Translations under genes and position numbers: made by a program
Shown here: piece after piece, positions 28,022 through 35,565 of the stretch
How the letters are laid out: every line of letters begins with the position of its first letter
Numbering within the stretch: position 1 is the stretch's first letter
Notes under the pieces: generated by a model
Databases searched by the model: none
Told to the model about the DNA's origin: nothing
Seen by the model: the letters and a program-made list of their open reading frames with translations, nothing else
Assembly: GCF_019602855.1 (NCBI RefSeq)
Contig: NZ_CP080766.1
Location: forward strand, 1,860,001 to 1,924,000
Length of the DNA stretch: 64,000 nucleotides
Direction: 5' to 3'
Source: Cupriavidus pinatubonensis
GTDB lineage: Bacteria; Pseudomonadota; Gammaproteobacteria; Burkholderiales; Burkholderiaceae

Positions 28022-28981
28022 TTACTTGTGCAATGAACTCGCCAGCGCGAACGGCCCCTGCGACAGGCGGTCCTTGAGAAATTCGATGCACACGCGCATG
28101 CGCGCCGATGAAGATGCGCGCGCGCTGGTCACGGCCCAGACATCGGCCGGCTGCTGCCAGGCCGGCAGCACCTGCATGAGTTCGCCTTCGCGGATGCTGT
28201 CGGCCACATCCCAGACCGACGCCATGATGATGCCGTAGCCTTCATGGGCCCACTGGCGCGTGACGTCGCTGTGGTTGGACGCCATCGGGCCGGTCACCTT
28301 GACCATCTCCATGCCGGCCGGGCCTTGCAGCCGCCACACGCCAAAGGCCTGGTCGCGCTCGCGGTGGAGCAGGCAATCGTGCTGCGCAAGCTCGGCCAGA
28401 TGGCGCGGCGTGCCGCGCCGTGCCAGGTAGGCCGGCGCCGCACACAGCACGCGGCTGCCGCTGGCGATGCGGCTCGCAATCAGGTGCGGCTCCTCAACTT
28501 CGCCGATGCGGATATCGAGATCGAAGTTCTCGCCGATCAGGTCCACGCGCCGGTCCAGCAGCTCCAGCCATACCTCCAGCCCCGGATGCTGTTGCCGCAG
28601 CAGCGCCAGCACCGGCGCCACGAAACGCCGTCCGAGCCGGAAGCTTGCGGCAATGCGCAGCAGCCCGCGCGGCTCGCTGTCGGCCCTGCCGGCGCCGCCG
28701 ACGGCTTCGAGCATGCCATCCACGTCCTCCAGGATCTTCCGCGCCCACGCAAACGCGTTCTCGCCCTCCGCCGTCACGCTGACGCGTCGCGTCGTGCGAT
28801 GAAAGAGCCGGGTGCCGAGCATCGCCTCCAGCATGGCGATGCGCTTGCTCACATGCGCGGGCGAGATGCCCATCTCATGCGCGGCGGCAATGAAGCTCGA
28901 ACGCTGCGCTACGGTGCAGAACAGCCGCAAGTCCCGCAGGAACGGGTCATTGTTCGCTGACAGCGCATTCTGAGTTTCCAT
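28022..28981 (-). CDS. LysR-family transcriptional regulator
   Basis: A 319-aa LysR-type regulator with an N-terminal winged HTH (FCTVAQRSSFIAAAHEMGISPAHVSKRIAMLEAMLGTRLFHRTTRRVSVT) and a substrate-binding domain (LEVWLELLDRRVDLIGENFDLDIRIGE). The layout resembles DsdC/CrgA-like one-domain repressors or activators. It is divergent from aroQ with an 88-bp gap containing a 13-bp palindrome, so it likely controls aroQ and itself. ATG at 28981. Confidence 0.9.
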   Translation of the reverse strand: METQNALSANNDPFLRDLRLFCTVAQRSSFIAAAHEMGISPAHVSKRIAMLEAMLGTRLFHRTTRRVSVTAEGENAFAWARKILEDVDGMLEAVGGAGRADSEPRGLLRIAASFRLGRRFVAPVLALLRQQHPGLEVWLELLDRRVDLIGENFDLDIRIGEVEEPHLIASRIASGSRVLCAAPAYLARRGTPRHLAELAQHDCLLHRERDQAFGVWRLQGPAGMEMVKVTGPMASNHSDVTRQWAHEGYGIIMASVWDVADSIREGELMQVLPAWQQPADVWAVTSARASSSARMRVCIEFLKDRLSQGPFALASSLHK

Positions 28982-29009
28982 ATTGCCGGATTGTTATTCG
29001 CAGGCTTAA

Positions 29010-29048
29010 CGATAGGCTATCGACGAAGGCCGCGCCAGAGGCGCGGCC
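29010..29048. promoter_or_regulatory. Palindrome and leader hairpin upstream of aroQ
   Basis: A 13-bp palindrome CGATAGGCTATCG (29010-29022) is followed by a perfect 9-bp hairpin GGCCGCGCC/GGCGCGGCC (29028-29048, 3-nt loop) ending just before the AGGAG of aroQ. The first could be the LysR operator, the second an mRNA leader structure. Confidence 0.45.
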
Positions 29049-29069
29049 GCGTTCATTTCAGGAGACGAC

Positions 29070-29525
29070 ATGAAGACGGTACTGGTGCTCAATGGCCCTA
29101 ATCTCAACCTGCTCGGCACGCGCGAGCCGGCGGTGTATGGCAGTGAAACGCTGGCCGATGTAGAGCGCATCTGCGCGGAAGCTGCGCAATCTCTTGGTCT
29201 GCGGGCCGAATGCCGGCAGACGAACTACGAAGGGCAACTGATCGACTGGATCCACGAGGCCGGGCGCGCCTGTGCTCAGGGGGAGCTGATTGGCGTGGTG
29301 CTCAATGCGGGGGCGCTGACGCATACCTCGATTGCGCTGCATGATGCGATCAAAGGGGCTGCGGTGCCGGTGATCGAGTACCACATCTCGAACGTGCATG
29401 CGCGCGAGGCGTTTCGGCATCATTCCTGGATTTCGCCGGTGGCTCGGGGGGTGATGGCGGGATTTGGAGTGGCGGGATATGGGCTGGCGGTTTCGGCGCT
29501 GGCCGGGATGGTCTCAGGTAAGTGA
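29070..29525 (+). CDS. aroQ: Type II 3-dehydroquinate dehydratase
   Basis: A 151-aa type II dehydroquinase interconverting 3-dehydroquinate and 3-dehydroshikimate. The N-terminal LNGPNLNLLGTREPAVYG signature contains the catalytic tyrosine (Y23), LNAGALTHTSIAL and EYHISNVHARE contain the active-site asparagine, H105, S107 and R112. AGGAG precedes the ATG. Placed between quiC and transporter genes, it is probably the catabolic (QuiB-like) copy used for growth on quinate rather than the housekeeping one. Divergent from a LysR regulator. Confidence 0.93.
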   Translation: MKTVLVLNGPNLNLLGTREPAVYGSETLADVERICAEAAQSLGLRAECRQTNYEGQLIDWIHEAGRACAQGELIGVVLNAGALTHTSIALHDAIKGAAVPVIEYHISNVHAREAFRHHSWISPVARGVMAGFGVAGYGLAVSALAGMVSGK

Positions 29526-29539
29526 TTGGGTTTGGCGCG

Positions 29540-29606
29540 CTTGGCAGGCGCCGCTGTTTCGCCGGCGTAGCCGGCGACCTCCTTTTGTCCGAGCGACAAA
29601 AGGAGG
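29540..29606 (+). repeat. Double-hairpin inverted repeat, left copy
   Basis: About 67 bp with two perfect hairpins: TCGCCGGC/GCCGGCGA (29559-29577) and CCTCCTTTTGTC/GACAAAAGGAGG (29578-29606). It is nearly identical, in inverted orientation, to 30189-30255. The second hairpin lies 53 bases after the aroQ stop and could end aroQ transcription. Confidence 0.75.
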
Positions 29607-30188
29607 CAAAAGCGCGTCAGGCTTGCCCTAACGGGCGAATATTTATCGTAGTGTGCTGAGGGTTTTGTACGGGTATGGGCTTCAGAGTCATTCACGCTGC
29701 CTGCCGCGTGGGGCACGACCGTGAGAGGGAATACAGCGCTGATTGAACGAGCCCCGAAACTGTCCGTGGCCCCTGCTGCCGGCGATATCGTGTGATCGCC
29801 TTCGGCTGCGCCACGCGCAGAGCCCTAGTCTGAGCACGCAGGCCCAGGGCGAATTGCGCCTCAGGACGAGGCCCGCGCATTGCATGCGCGAAGTCGAGGA
29901 AAGGGCTCTCGGAACGAACCTCGGGCGCCGGGGACATTGATGCGCTTGCACCCCGACTACGACGCGCGCGCAGCGCAGCCGAAGGCGTCCCACCTCTGGC
30001 CTTATTGGAACGCTGTACCCGAGTCCAACTTGGGGATCGTACAAAAGCCGGTTATCGCCAGGCACAGGTTCCGACTCACATAGCGTAGCAGGGTTGAACG
30101 TCGATCACGTTTCGCGAGACCAAAGCCGCTTGAACCATAGAAGCGCACCGTTGATGGCCAGCCGCCATGCGACGCGTTTTTCTGCCTG
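29607..30188. other. Non-coding segment enclosed by inverted double hairpins
   Basis: About 580 bp without a convincing gene. It contains the second copy of the dispersed repeat (29937-30016) and a further CGCCTTCGGCTGCG fragment near 29796. Short open frames here (for example plus 29743-29940) have arginine-rich composition typical of repeat-derived spurious frames. The whole 29540-30255 unit looks like a repeat composite or MITE-like insertion; no clear target-site duplication was found. Confidence 0.5.
29937..30016 (-). repeat. Dispersed intergenic repeat, copy B
   Basis: The reverse complement matches 15256-15335 at roughly 84 percent, sharing ACAGCGTTCCAATAAG and GGGACGCCTTCGGCTGCG. It lies inside the segment bounded by the inverted double hairpins. 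Confidence 0.75.
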
Positions 30189-30255
30189 CTCTTTTGTCGC
30201 ATGGACAAAAGAGTAGGTCGCCGGCTACGCCGGCGAAACAGCGGCGCCCGCCAAG
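30189..30255 (-). repeat. Double-hairpin inverted repeat, right copy
   Basis: Contains CTCTTTTGTC/GACAAAAGAG (30189-30213) and TCGCCGGC/GCCGGCGA (30218-30236), the mirror image of the unit at 29540-29606. Compensating changes in the CTTTTGTC arm keep pairing intact, which points to selection on the structure. It ends 12 bp before the porin stop codon and may serve as the porin terminator. Confidence 0.75.
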
Positions 30256-30267
30256 AGCGACACGACA

Positions 30268-31341
30268 TCAAAACTTATGCCTGACCCCCGCCATCACCCC
30301 CAACCGACTCCCATTCCCATACGTATTCCCACTGTTATTAAACGCAGGCGCGCTGTTAAGCGCGATCCACGCCCCCTGCAGATGCGTGTAGTCGACTTCC
30401 AGATAAATATCCGTCCGCTTGCTGAAGCTGTAATCCAGCATCCCCGCCGTAGTCAGCCGCTTGCCGCTCTGCCCGGCGTGGCGCAGCCAGTCATACTGAA
30501 AAGTACCGATGAACGCGAGCGCATCGTTCAACGCAAACCGCGTACCCACATAGCCAACATTGTTCCGATAGTCCGCCACATCCAGATGGTTGTTGGTATA
30601 GCCGAGGTAATACTGCGACCGCCCGGCCTTGTACGTGCCACCAAGCCCCCACACCGTCTGCTTGCTGGCCTGCGCCGCAGGCACGGCGCCGAAGAACGCC
30701 GACGATACGTTGTAGGTCTGCTGATACACCGCACCGACTTCGATCGGCCCTGAGCTGTAGACCAGCGAGCCGGCCGCGGCCGAGCTGTTCTTCACGCTGC
30801 CGGCGACCTCGCCGAATGTGTAGGCACCCGCAATCTGCAGGCCCCCGAAGCTCTTGATGTACTTGACGGTGTTGTCATACCGCAGGCCGGTGTAGTTGCC
30901 GCCCTGGTAGCCGACGATCGAGTTGTTGGCGAAGGCCATCGCTTCGTACGACGACAACACCTCATGGGCCAGCGTGTATTGGCGCCCCAGCGCCAGCTTG
31001 CCGAAGTCACCCTCCAAGCCCACGACCGCGGTACGCCCAAACAGGCGACCGCCTTGCTGGCTGGTGCCGGTGTCGGGACTGAAGCCGGATTCGAGGATGA
31101 ACCACGACTTCAGCCCGCTGCCGAGATCCTCGGTGCCGCGCAGGCCCCAGCGGCTGCCGGTCAGGACGCCGTCGGTCATCTGGACTCTGCCGTGGCCCGC
31201 GGCATCTTCGTTGGTGCTGTAGCGGATAGTGGTATCGATCAGGCCATAGAGCGTGACGCCGGTGGTGACGGGGGTGGTCTGGGCGATTGCCCCCGCGCTG
31301 CCCGCGCCGAGCGCGAGCAACGTGATCAGTTGCTTCTTCAT
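30268..31341 (-). CDS. Gram-negative general porin (Burkholderiales type)
   Basis: A 357-aa outer membrane trimeric porin. A signal peptide (about 1-20, ending AIA) is followed by the VTLYGLIDTTIRYSTN first strand, the SRWGLRGTEDLGSGLKSWFILESGF segment, and a C-terminal beta-signal GVMAGVRHKF with terminal phenylalanine. It follows the MFS gene on the same strand by 86 bp, so it probably supplies outer membrane passage for the same aromatic or hydroaromatic acid. The Shine-Dalgarno sequence is weak. Confidence 0.92.
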   Translation of the reverse strand: MKKQLITLLALGAGSAGAIAQTTPVTTGVTLYGLIDTTIRYSTNEDAAGHGRVQMTDGVLTGSRWGLRGTEDLGSGLKSWFILESGFSPDTGTSQQGGRLFGRTAVVGLEGDFGKLALGRQYTLAHEVLSSYEAMAFANNSIVGYQGGNYTGLRYDNTVKYIKSFGGLQIAGAYTFGEVAGSVKNSSAAAGSLVYSSGPIEVGAVYQQTYNVSSAFFGAVPAAQASKQTVWGLGGTYKAGRSQYYLGYTNNHLDVADYRNNVGYVGTRFALNDALAFIGTFQYDWLRHAGQSGKRLTTAGMLDYSFSKRTDIYLEVDYTHLQGAWIALNSAPAFNNSGNTYGNGSRLGVMAGVRHKF

Positions 31342-31427
31342 GGTGTGTTGGATGTCCCGCTGTAGTGTGGCTCGAATGCCTTTTTGTCGTCAGGCGTGTT
31401 GCAAGGTGTTGGGGGCTGGCGTGTGGC

Positions 31428-32753
31428 TCAGTGCTCGGGCACCTTGCGCGGCGCGGTCAGGAACATCCAGGTCAGCGCGATGAAGTACGCGCAGGGGATC
31501 ATCGTGAAGAGCACGGCGTAGTTGTTGTGCGTGGCCGTCAGGACATAGCCCACGAGCTGGGTCATGAACATGCCGCCGACTGCGCCGATCATGCCGCCGA
31601 AGCCGAATACCGAGCTGACCACATGCTTGGGCGTGTAGTCCATCACCATGCTCCAGATATTGGCAGTCCACGCCTGGTGCGCACCGATGGCGACCGATAT
31701 CGCGGCGACGGCCGTCCACAGGCTGCTGGCGCCGGCGGCGAACACGATCGACGTGATGCACACCGCGAAGATCAGCATCGAGAGCAGCCGAGCGCGGACC
31801 GCCGCCATGCCGTGGCTGATGAGCCACGACGACAGGGCGCCGCCGCCCACGCTGCCGATATCGGCACACAGGTAGATGACGATCAGCGGGATGCCCATCT
31901 GCGTGACGCTGATGCCGAGCTGGTACTGCTGGTTCAGGAACGGCGGCAGCCAGTACAGGTAGAACCAGAACACCGGCGCGGTGATGGCATAGGCGAAGGC
32001 GAAGGCCCAGGTGCCGCGCATGCGCAGGATCTTCGAGTACGGGATGCGCTGCGGCGCGGGCTCGACATCGCGGCTGACGTGTGCGAGTTCCGCTTGCGTG
32101 ACCGTGGGATGCTCATCGGGGTTGTGGTACTTGATCATCCAGAACACGAGCCAGAGCGCGCCCATCGCACCGACGATCAGGAACGCGGCCTGCCAGCCCC
32201 AGGCCTGCAGGATCAGCGGCAGCATGATCGGTGTGAGCATGGCGCCGACGTTGGTGCCGGCATTGAAGATGCCGGTCGCCACGGCCCGTTCGCTGGCCGG
32301 GAACCACGTGCGCGTGGTCTTGACGCAGGCCGGGTAGTTGGCGGCTTCAGTCAGGCCGAGGAAGAAGCGGCAGATCATGAAGCCGACGGCGGAGGCCGCC
32401 AACGCGTGCGCGCCGCAGGCAATGCTCCACAGCAGCACGGCCAGCGCAAAGGCGCGCTTGACGCCGACCATGTCGATGAAGCGGCCCTGCAGTGCAAAGC
32501 CGATGGCGTAGCCGACCTGGAACCAGAAGTTGATGTTGGCGTAGTCCTGGGCGGTCCAGGCCATGGCCTTGGCCAGCACCGGCTGCAGCACGCCGAGCGC
32601 GGCGCGGTCGACGTAGTTGAGCGTGGTGGCAAAGAACACCAGCGCGAGCATGCCCCAGCGCACCTTGCCGAGCGCGAACCCGGCGCGGATCTTGTCAGCC
32701 AGGGAGTGGCCGGGCACGGCGGTGGCCGGGATCTCCTTGTGAATCGTGGTCAT
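31428..32753 (-). CDS. MFS transporter, anion:cation symporter type
   Basis: A 441-aa major facilitator with twelve membrane helices, of the ACS (hexuronate/phthalate/quinate-like) type: ALVFFATTLNYVDRAALGVLQP in helix 1, loop motif GRFIDMVGVKRAFA and RFFLGLTEAANYPACVKTTRTWFP. GGAG lies eight bases before the ATG at 32753; the longer frame to 32822 has no such signal. Between the porin and the shikimate-dehydrogenase-like gene on the same strand, it most likely imports quinate, shikimate or a related acid. Confidence 0.88.
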   Translation of the reverse strand: MTTIHKEIPATAVPGHSLADKIRAGFALGKVRWGMLALVFFATTLNYVDRAALGVLQPVLAKAMAWTAQDYANINFWFQVGYAIGFALQGRFIDMVGVKRAFALAVLLWSIACGAHALAASAVGFMICRFFLGLTEAANYPACVKTTRTWFPASERAVATGIFNAGTNVGAMLTPIMLPLILQAWGWQAAFLIVGAMGALWLVFWMIKYHNPDEHPTVTQAELAHVSRDVEPAPQRIPYSKILRMRGTWAFAFAYAITAPVFWFYLYWLPPFLNQQYQLGISVTQMGIPLIVIYLCADIGSVGGGALSSWLISHGMAAVRARLLSMLIFAVCITSIVFAAGASSLWTAVAAISVAIGAHQAWTANIWSMVMDYTPKHVVSSVFGFGGMIGAVGGMFMTQLVGYVLTATHNNYAVLFTMIPCAYFIALTWMFLTAPRKVPEH

Positions 32754-32884
32754 TTGTTTGTCTCCACCATTGGATGCAATGTGCTTTCCGGTATGCCCTG
32801 TAGCGCCTGGACAGGCTGGCAACCGGTCTTGTTCGTGGCGGGAGTGCGCAGGCGCGGGGCCGTCGCGTCTTCCCGCGCTGTCTA

Positions 32885-33718
32885 TCAGTATTTAAGGCGA
32901 GCCACGGCGCGCAGCGCTTCCGGCGTAGCGGTGCCGAAGCCGAAAAACTCCAGGTATGCGGGAATCATTTCGAACAGCATGTCGGTGCCGACCTGGACCT
33001 TGCAGCCGCGCGCGATGGCGGCTTCCAGGAACGGCGTGTATTCGGACTTCATCACCACTTCGCCGACCATCGCGCCCGCATCGATGCGGGTCACGTCGAA
33101 CGGCAGCGCATCGCCGGGGTTCATGCCGAGCGGGGTGGCGTTGACCACTACGTCGTAGCCGGCCGGGTCGGCCGAACCGGTGGTGACGCGCAGCGCCGGG
33201 TAGTGCGCGAGCAGGCGGTCACGCAGTGCGAGCGAGGAAGCCTCGCGTGTATCGAACAGTGCCAGTTCGGCCACGCTCGCTGCGGCCAGCGAAGCGGCGA
33301 TCGCGCTGCCTACGCCGCCGCTGCCCGACACCATGGCGCGCGCGCCTTCGAGTCGGCAGCCCTTGCGCTGGATGCCGCGCACGAAGCCCGCGCCGTCGAA
33401 CTGGTCGCCGACCAGCTTGCCGTCATCGCGCAGCAGCACGGCGTTGCAGGCACCGGCGATGCGCGCGGTCGGCGTGAGTTCGTCGACCAGTTCGATGGTG
33501 GTGACCTTGTGCGGCATGGTGACCAGCGCACCGCGGATATTGCTCAGGCGAAACAGCGAGCGGAAGAACACGGGGTAGTCGTCGGGCTTCACGCCCATCG
33601 GCACCACGACGGCGTCGATGCCCTGCTGTTCGAACCAGGGGTTGTAGATCATGGGCGCCTTGAATGACTCCGTGGGGAAGCCAAGGTGCGCAATGAGGGT
33701 GGTCTTGCCGTTGATCAT
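32885..33718 (-). CDS. Shikimate dehydrogenase-like oxidoreductase, atypical substrate site
   Basis: A 277-aa AroE-fold protein. The catalytic lysine is in TMPHK and the aspartate in GDQFDGAGF; the NADP site reads SGSGGVGSAIAASLA. The canonical substrate motif with two serines (HSxSP) is replaced by ESFKAP, and the usual NTDGxGF by QFDGAGF, so this is not a housekeeping AroE. It is likely a catabolic quinate/shikimate dehydrogenase or a relative with other substrates. AGGAA lies close to the ATG at 33718. It heads a minus-strand group with the MFS and porin genes and has a strong PcaR-like box upstream. Confidence 0.85.
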   Translation of the reverse strand: MINGKTTLIAHLGFPTESFKAPMIYNPWFEQQGIDAVVVPMGVKPDDYPVFFRSLFRLSNIRGALVTMPHKVTTIELVDELTPTARIAGACNAVLLRDDGKLVGDQFDGAGFVRGIQRKGCRLEGARAMVSGSGGVGSAIAASLAAASVAELALFDTREASSLALRDRLLAHYPALRVTTGSADPAGYDVVVNATPLGMNPGDALPFDVTRIDAGAMVGEVVMKSEYTPFLEAAIARGCKVQVGTDMLFEMIPAYLEFFGFGTATPEALRAVARLKY

Positions 33719-33843
33719 GATGTTCCTGGGGGCGGAGGAATCGGGTCGGCGTGGATGCGTGGTCCGCGCCTGGCGGGGAATGTCTCGATGACCGGAGATT
33801 AGTGGCCCGTGAGCCGGGAACCAAGCGACGTAGTCCGCATAAG

Positions 33844-33858
33844 GCGCGATTAGCGAAC
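33844..33858 (-). promoter_or_regulatory. PcaR-like box upstream of the shikimate-dehydrogenase-like gene
   Basis: On the minus strand the sequence GTTCGCTAATCGCGC matches 13 of 15 positions of the PcaR box as I recall it (GTTCGATAATCGCAC). It lies 126 bp upstream of the ATG at 33718, in the 314-bp divergent region shared with the HPPD-like gene at 34033. No other element in that region is evident. Confidence 0.55.
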
Positions 33859-34032
33859 GCATGTGGGCGATCAGGAAACGCACTGCGGGTTTCTACGGAG
33901 GGCGGTGGTTGCCATGCGCGATGCGGCAGGCGGCGGGCACATTGCTATGATCGGACGACCTTGCCGCCGGCCCTGTCGCATTGATTGTCCGGGCGGCCTG
34001 CCACACAGCCCCACCATCACAGGAGCCCCGAC

Positions 34033-35106
34033 ATGAGCGCCGCTGAAGCCTGGGACAACCCGCTGGGCATCCAGGGTTACGAGTTCATCGAATTCGCCTC
34101 GCCGGATCCCGCCGCGCTCGGCCGCACCTTCGAGCGTTTCGGCTTTGCGGCCATTGCCGAGCACCGCCACAAGGCGGTCAGGCTCTACCGCCAGGGCGAG
34201 ATGAATTTCATCGTGGACGCGGAGCCCGATTCCTTCGCGACGCGCTACGCGGCCGAGTACGGCTTGTCGATCTGCGCCGTCGGCATCCGCGTGAACGATG
34301 CCGCCGCGGCCTACGCGCGCGCGCTCGACGCCGGCGCGTGGCCGTTCGAAGGTGGCACCGTGGGTCCGATGGAGCTGAACATCCCGGCCATCCAGGGCAT
34401 CGGCCAGTCGGTCATCTATTTCATCGACCGCTGGCGTGGGAAGGAAGGACGCCCCGGCGATGTCGGCGACATCTCGATCTATGACGTCGACTTCCGTCCC
34501 ATGCCGCAGGGCAACCGGCCGGGCGACGCGGGCCTCGTCCGAGTCGATCACCTGACGCAGGCGGTCGAGCCCGGCCATCTCGAGGAATGGAGCGATTTTT
34601 ACCGCAAGGTGCTTGGCTTCCGGGAAATCCACGAAGTCCATCCCGACTGGCAGGTGGCCAGCGACGCGTGCGTGCTGCTGTCGCCGTGCGGGCAGATCCG
34701 GATCCCGCTGTACGAGAAGGGGACGCCGCGCCACGACCGCATGCGCCATTACCTGTCGGACCCGCATGGCGAGGGCATCCAGCACATCGCGCTGGCCACG
34801 GATGACCTGGCGGCCAGCGCCGCGGTCCTGGCAGCCAGTGGCGTGCAGTTCGTGCAGCCGCCGGCCGCTTACTACGGCACGCTCGATGGGCGCCTGCCGG
34901 GGCATGGCCTCGATCCCGCCACACTGCAGCGCTACGGCATCCTCGTGGACGGCACCGTGCGCGCGGATGGCGGGCAGGACCGCTTTCTCCAGGCCTTTGC
35001 AAAGCGCGAGGCGGGCGAGTTCTTCTTCGAGATCGTCCAGCGCGACGGTCACCACGGTTTTGGCGAGGGCAACCTGGCTGTTCTGGAATCGTTGCCGGGG
35101 CAGTGA
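34033..35106 (+). CDS. 4-hydroxyphenylpyruvate dioxygenase family protein
   Basis: A 357-aa protein with the HPPD fold. The Fe(II) triad is complete: H173 (RVDHLTQAV), H251 (GIQHIALAT) and E333 (EFFFEIVQR). AGGAG seven bases upstream supports the ATG at 34033. The family converts 4-hydroxyphenylpyruvate to homogentisate, but the loops before the second histidine and around residues 205-230 differ from typical enzymes, and the gene is divergent from a shikimate-dehydrogenase-like gene rather than near homogentisate genes. It also resembles the C-terminal domain of QuiC. True HPPD activity is likely but not certain, so no symbol is given. Confidence 0.82.
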   Translation: MSAAEAWDNPLGIQGYEFIEFASPDPAALGRTFERFGFAAIAEHRHKAVRLYRQGEMNFIVDAEPDSFATRYAAEYGLSICAVGIRVNDAAAAYARALDAGAWPFEGGTVGPMELNIPAIQGIGQSVIYFIDRWRGKEGRPGDVGDISIYDVDFRPMPQGNRPGDAGLVRVDHLTQAVEPGHLEEWSDFYRKVLGFREIHEVHPDWQVASDACVLLSPCGQIRIPLYEKGTPRHDRMRHYLSDPHGEGIQHIALATDDLAASAAVLAASGVQFVQPPAAYYGTLDGRLPGHGLDPATLQRYGILVDGTVRADGGQDRFLQAFAKREAGEFFFEIVQRDGHHGFGEGNLAVLESLPGQ

Positions 35107-35565
35107 GCCGGACCGGCTTCGGAGGCCCCTCGCGGCCGGCCGCGCCTGATGCTGCCCTTGGCGCACTGCGGTCGCATGGACCCTTGCTTAGCGCATCCTA
35201 AGCAATACGTCATGGCATGGAAAATAACATCTGGCGTTATTTCCATGAAATTTAGGCATGTACCGGCAACGCTGCGATCGCACGACGGCAATAAATTGCG
35301 TGTGTGCAGCAAATTCTGCCGCGCTGCTGCGGCGTGTATCCCGCGTGCACAAGTTTTCCTCGAATTTGCACTTCGCTCCAGCGTAATCCACTCTCCGGGT
35401 GGCTGTCCACGACGCGCCCGCGCGACGGGTTAACCCGGATTCTTGGCTCCGAGCCCTCGCACCTAAGATCGGTTCCATTAACGAACCTCGGTTCGCTATA
35501 AGAACAAATGGCGGGCTGCCGAGACAGCGGCCGAGCCGATTTCCTGAATCAAACGGAGACAAACC
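35107..35565. other. Intergenic region before pcaK
   Basis: 459 bp without a credible gene. It holds an isolated 22-bp palindrome, TTGCTTAG at 35184-35191 and CTAAGCAA at 35198-35205, of unknown role, and the tandem palindromes described at 35471-35506 close to the pcaK start. The stretch 35206-35470 is relatively AT-rich at its start; otherwise nothing is seen. Confidence 0.5.
35471..35506. promoter_or_regulatory. Two tandem palindromes upstream of pcaK
   Basis: GGTTC-N7-GAACC (35471-35487) and GGTTC-N7-GAAC (35490-35505) are arranged 19 bp apart centre to centre, about 60 bp before the GTG start. The second, GTTCGCTATAAGAAC, matches 10 of 15 positions of the recalled PcaR box. This looks like a two-dimer operator for an IclR-type protein. 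Confidence 0.55.

Noticed and set aside
29743-29940. Short open frame inside the inverted-repeat segment
   Set aside because: Arginine/leucine-rich translation derived from repeat sequence, no ribosome binding site and no domain; treated as non-coding.
29540-30255. CRISPR array
   Set aside because: Only two inverted copies with a long spacer; no regular direct repeats and no cas genes.
31365-33158. Long plus-strand open frame opposite the MFS and shikimate dehydrogenase genes
   Set aside because: Low-complexity composition with no recognisable domain; both minus-strand genes beneath it have clear families and ribosome binding sites.
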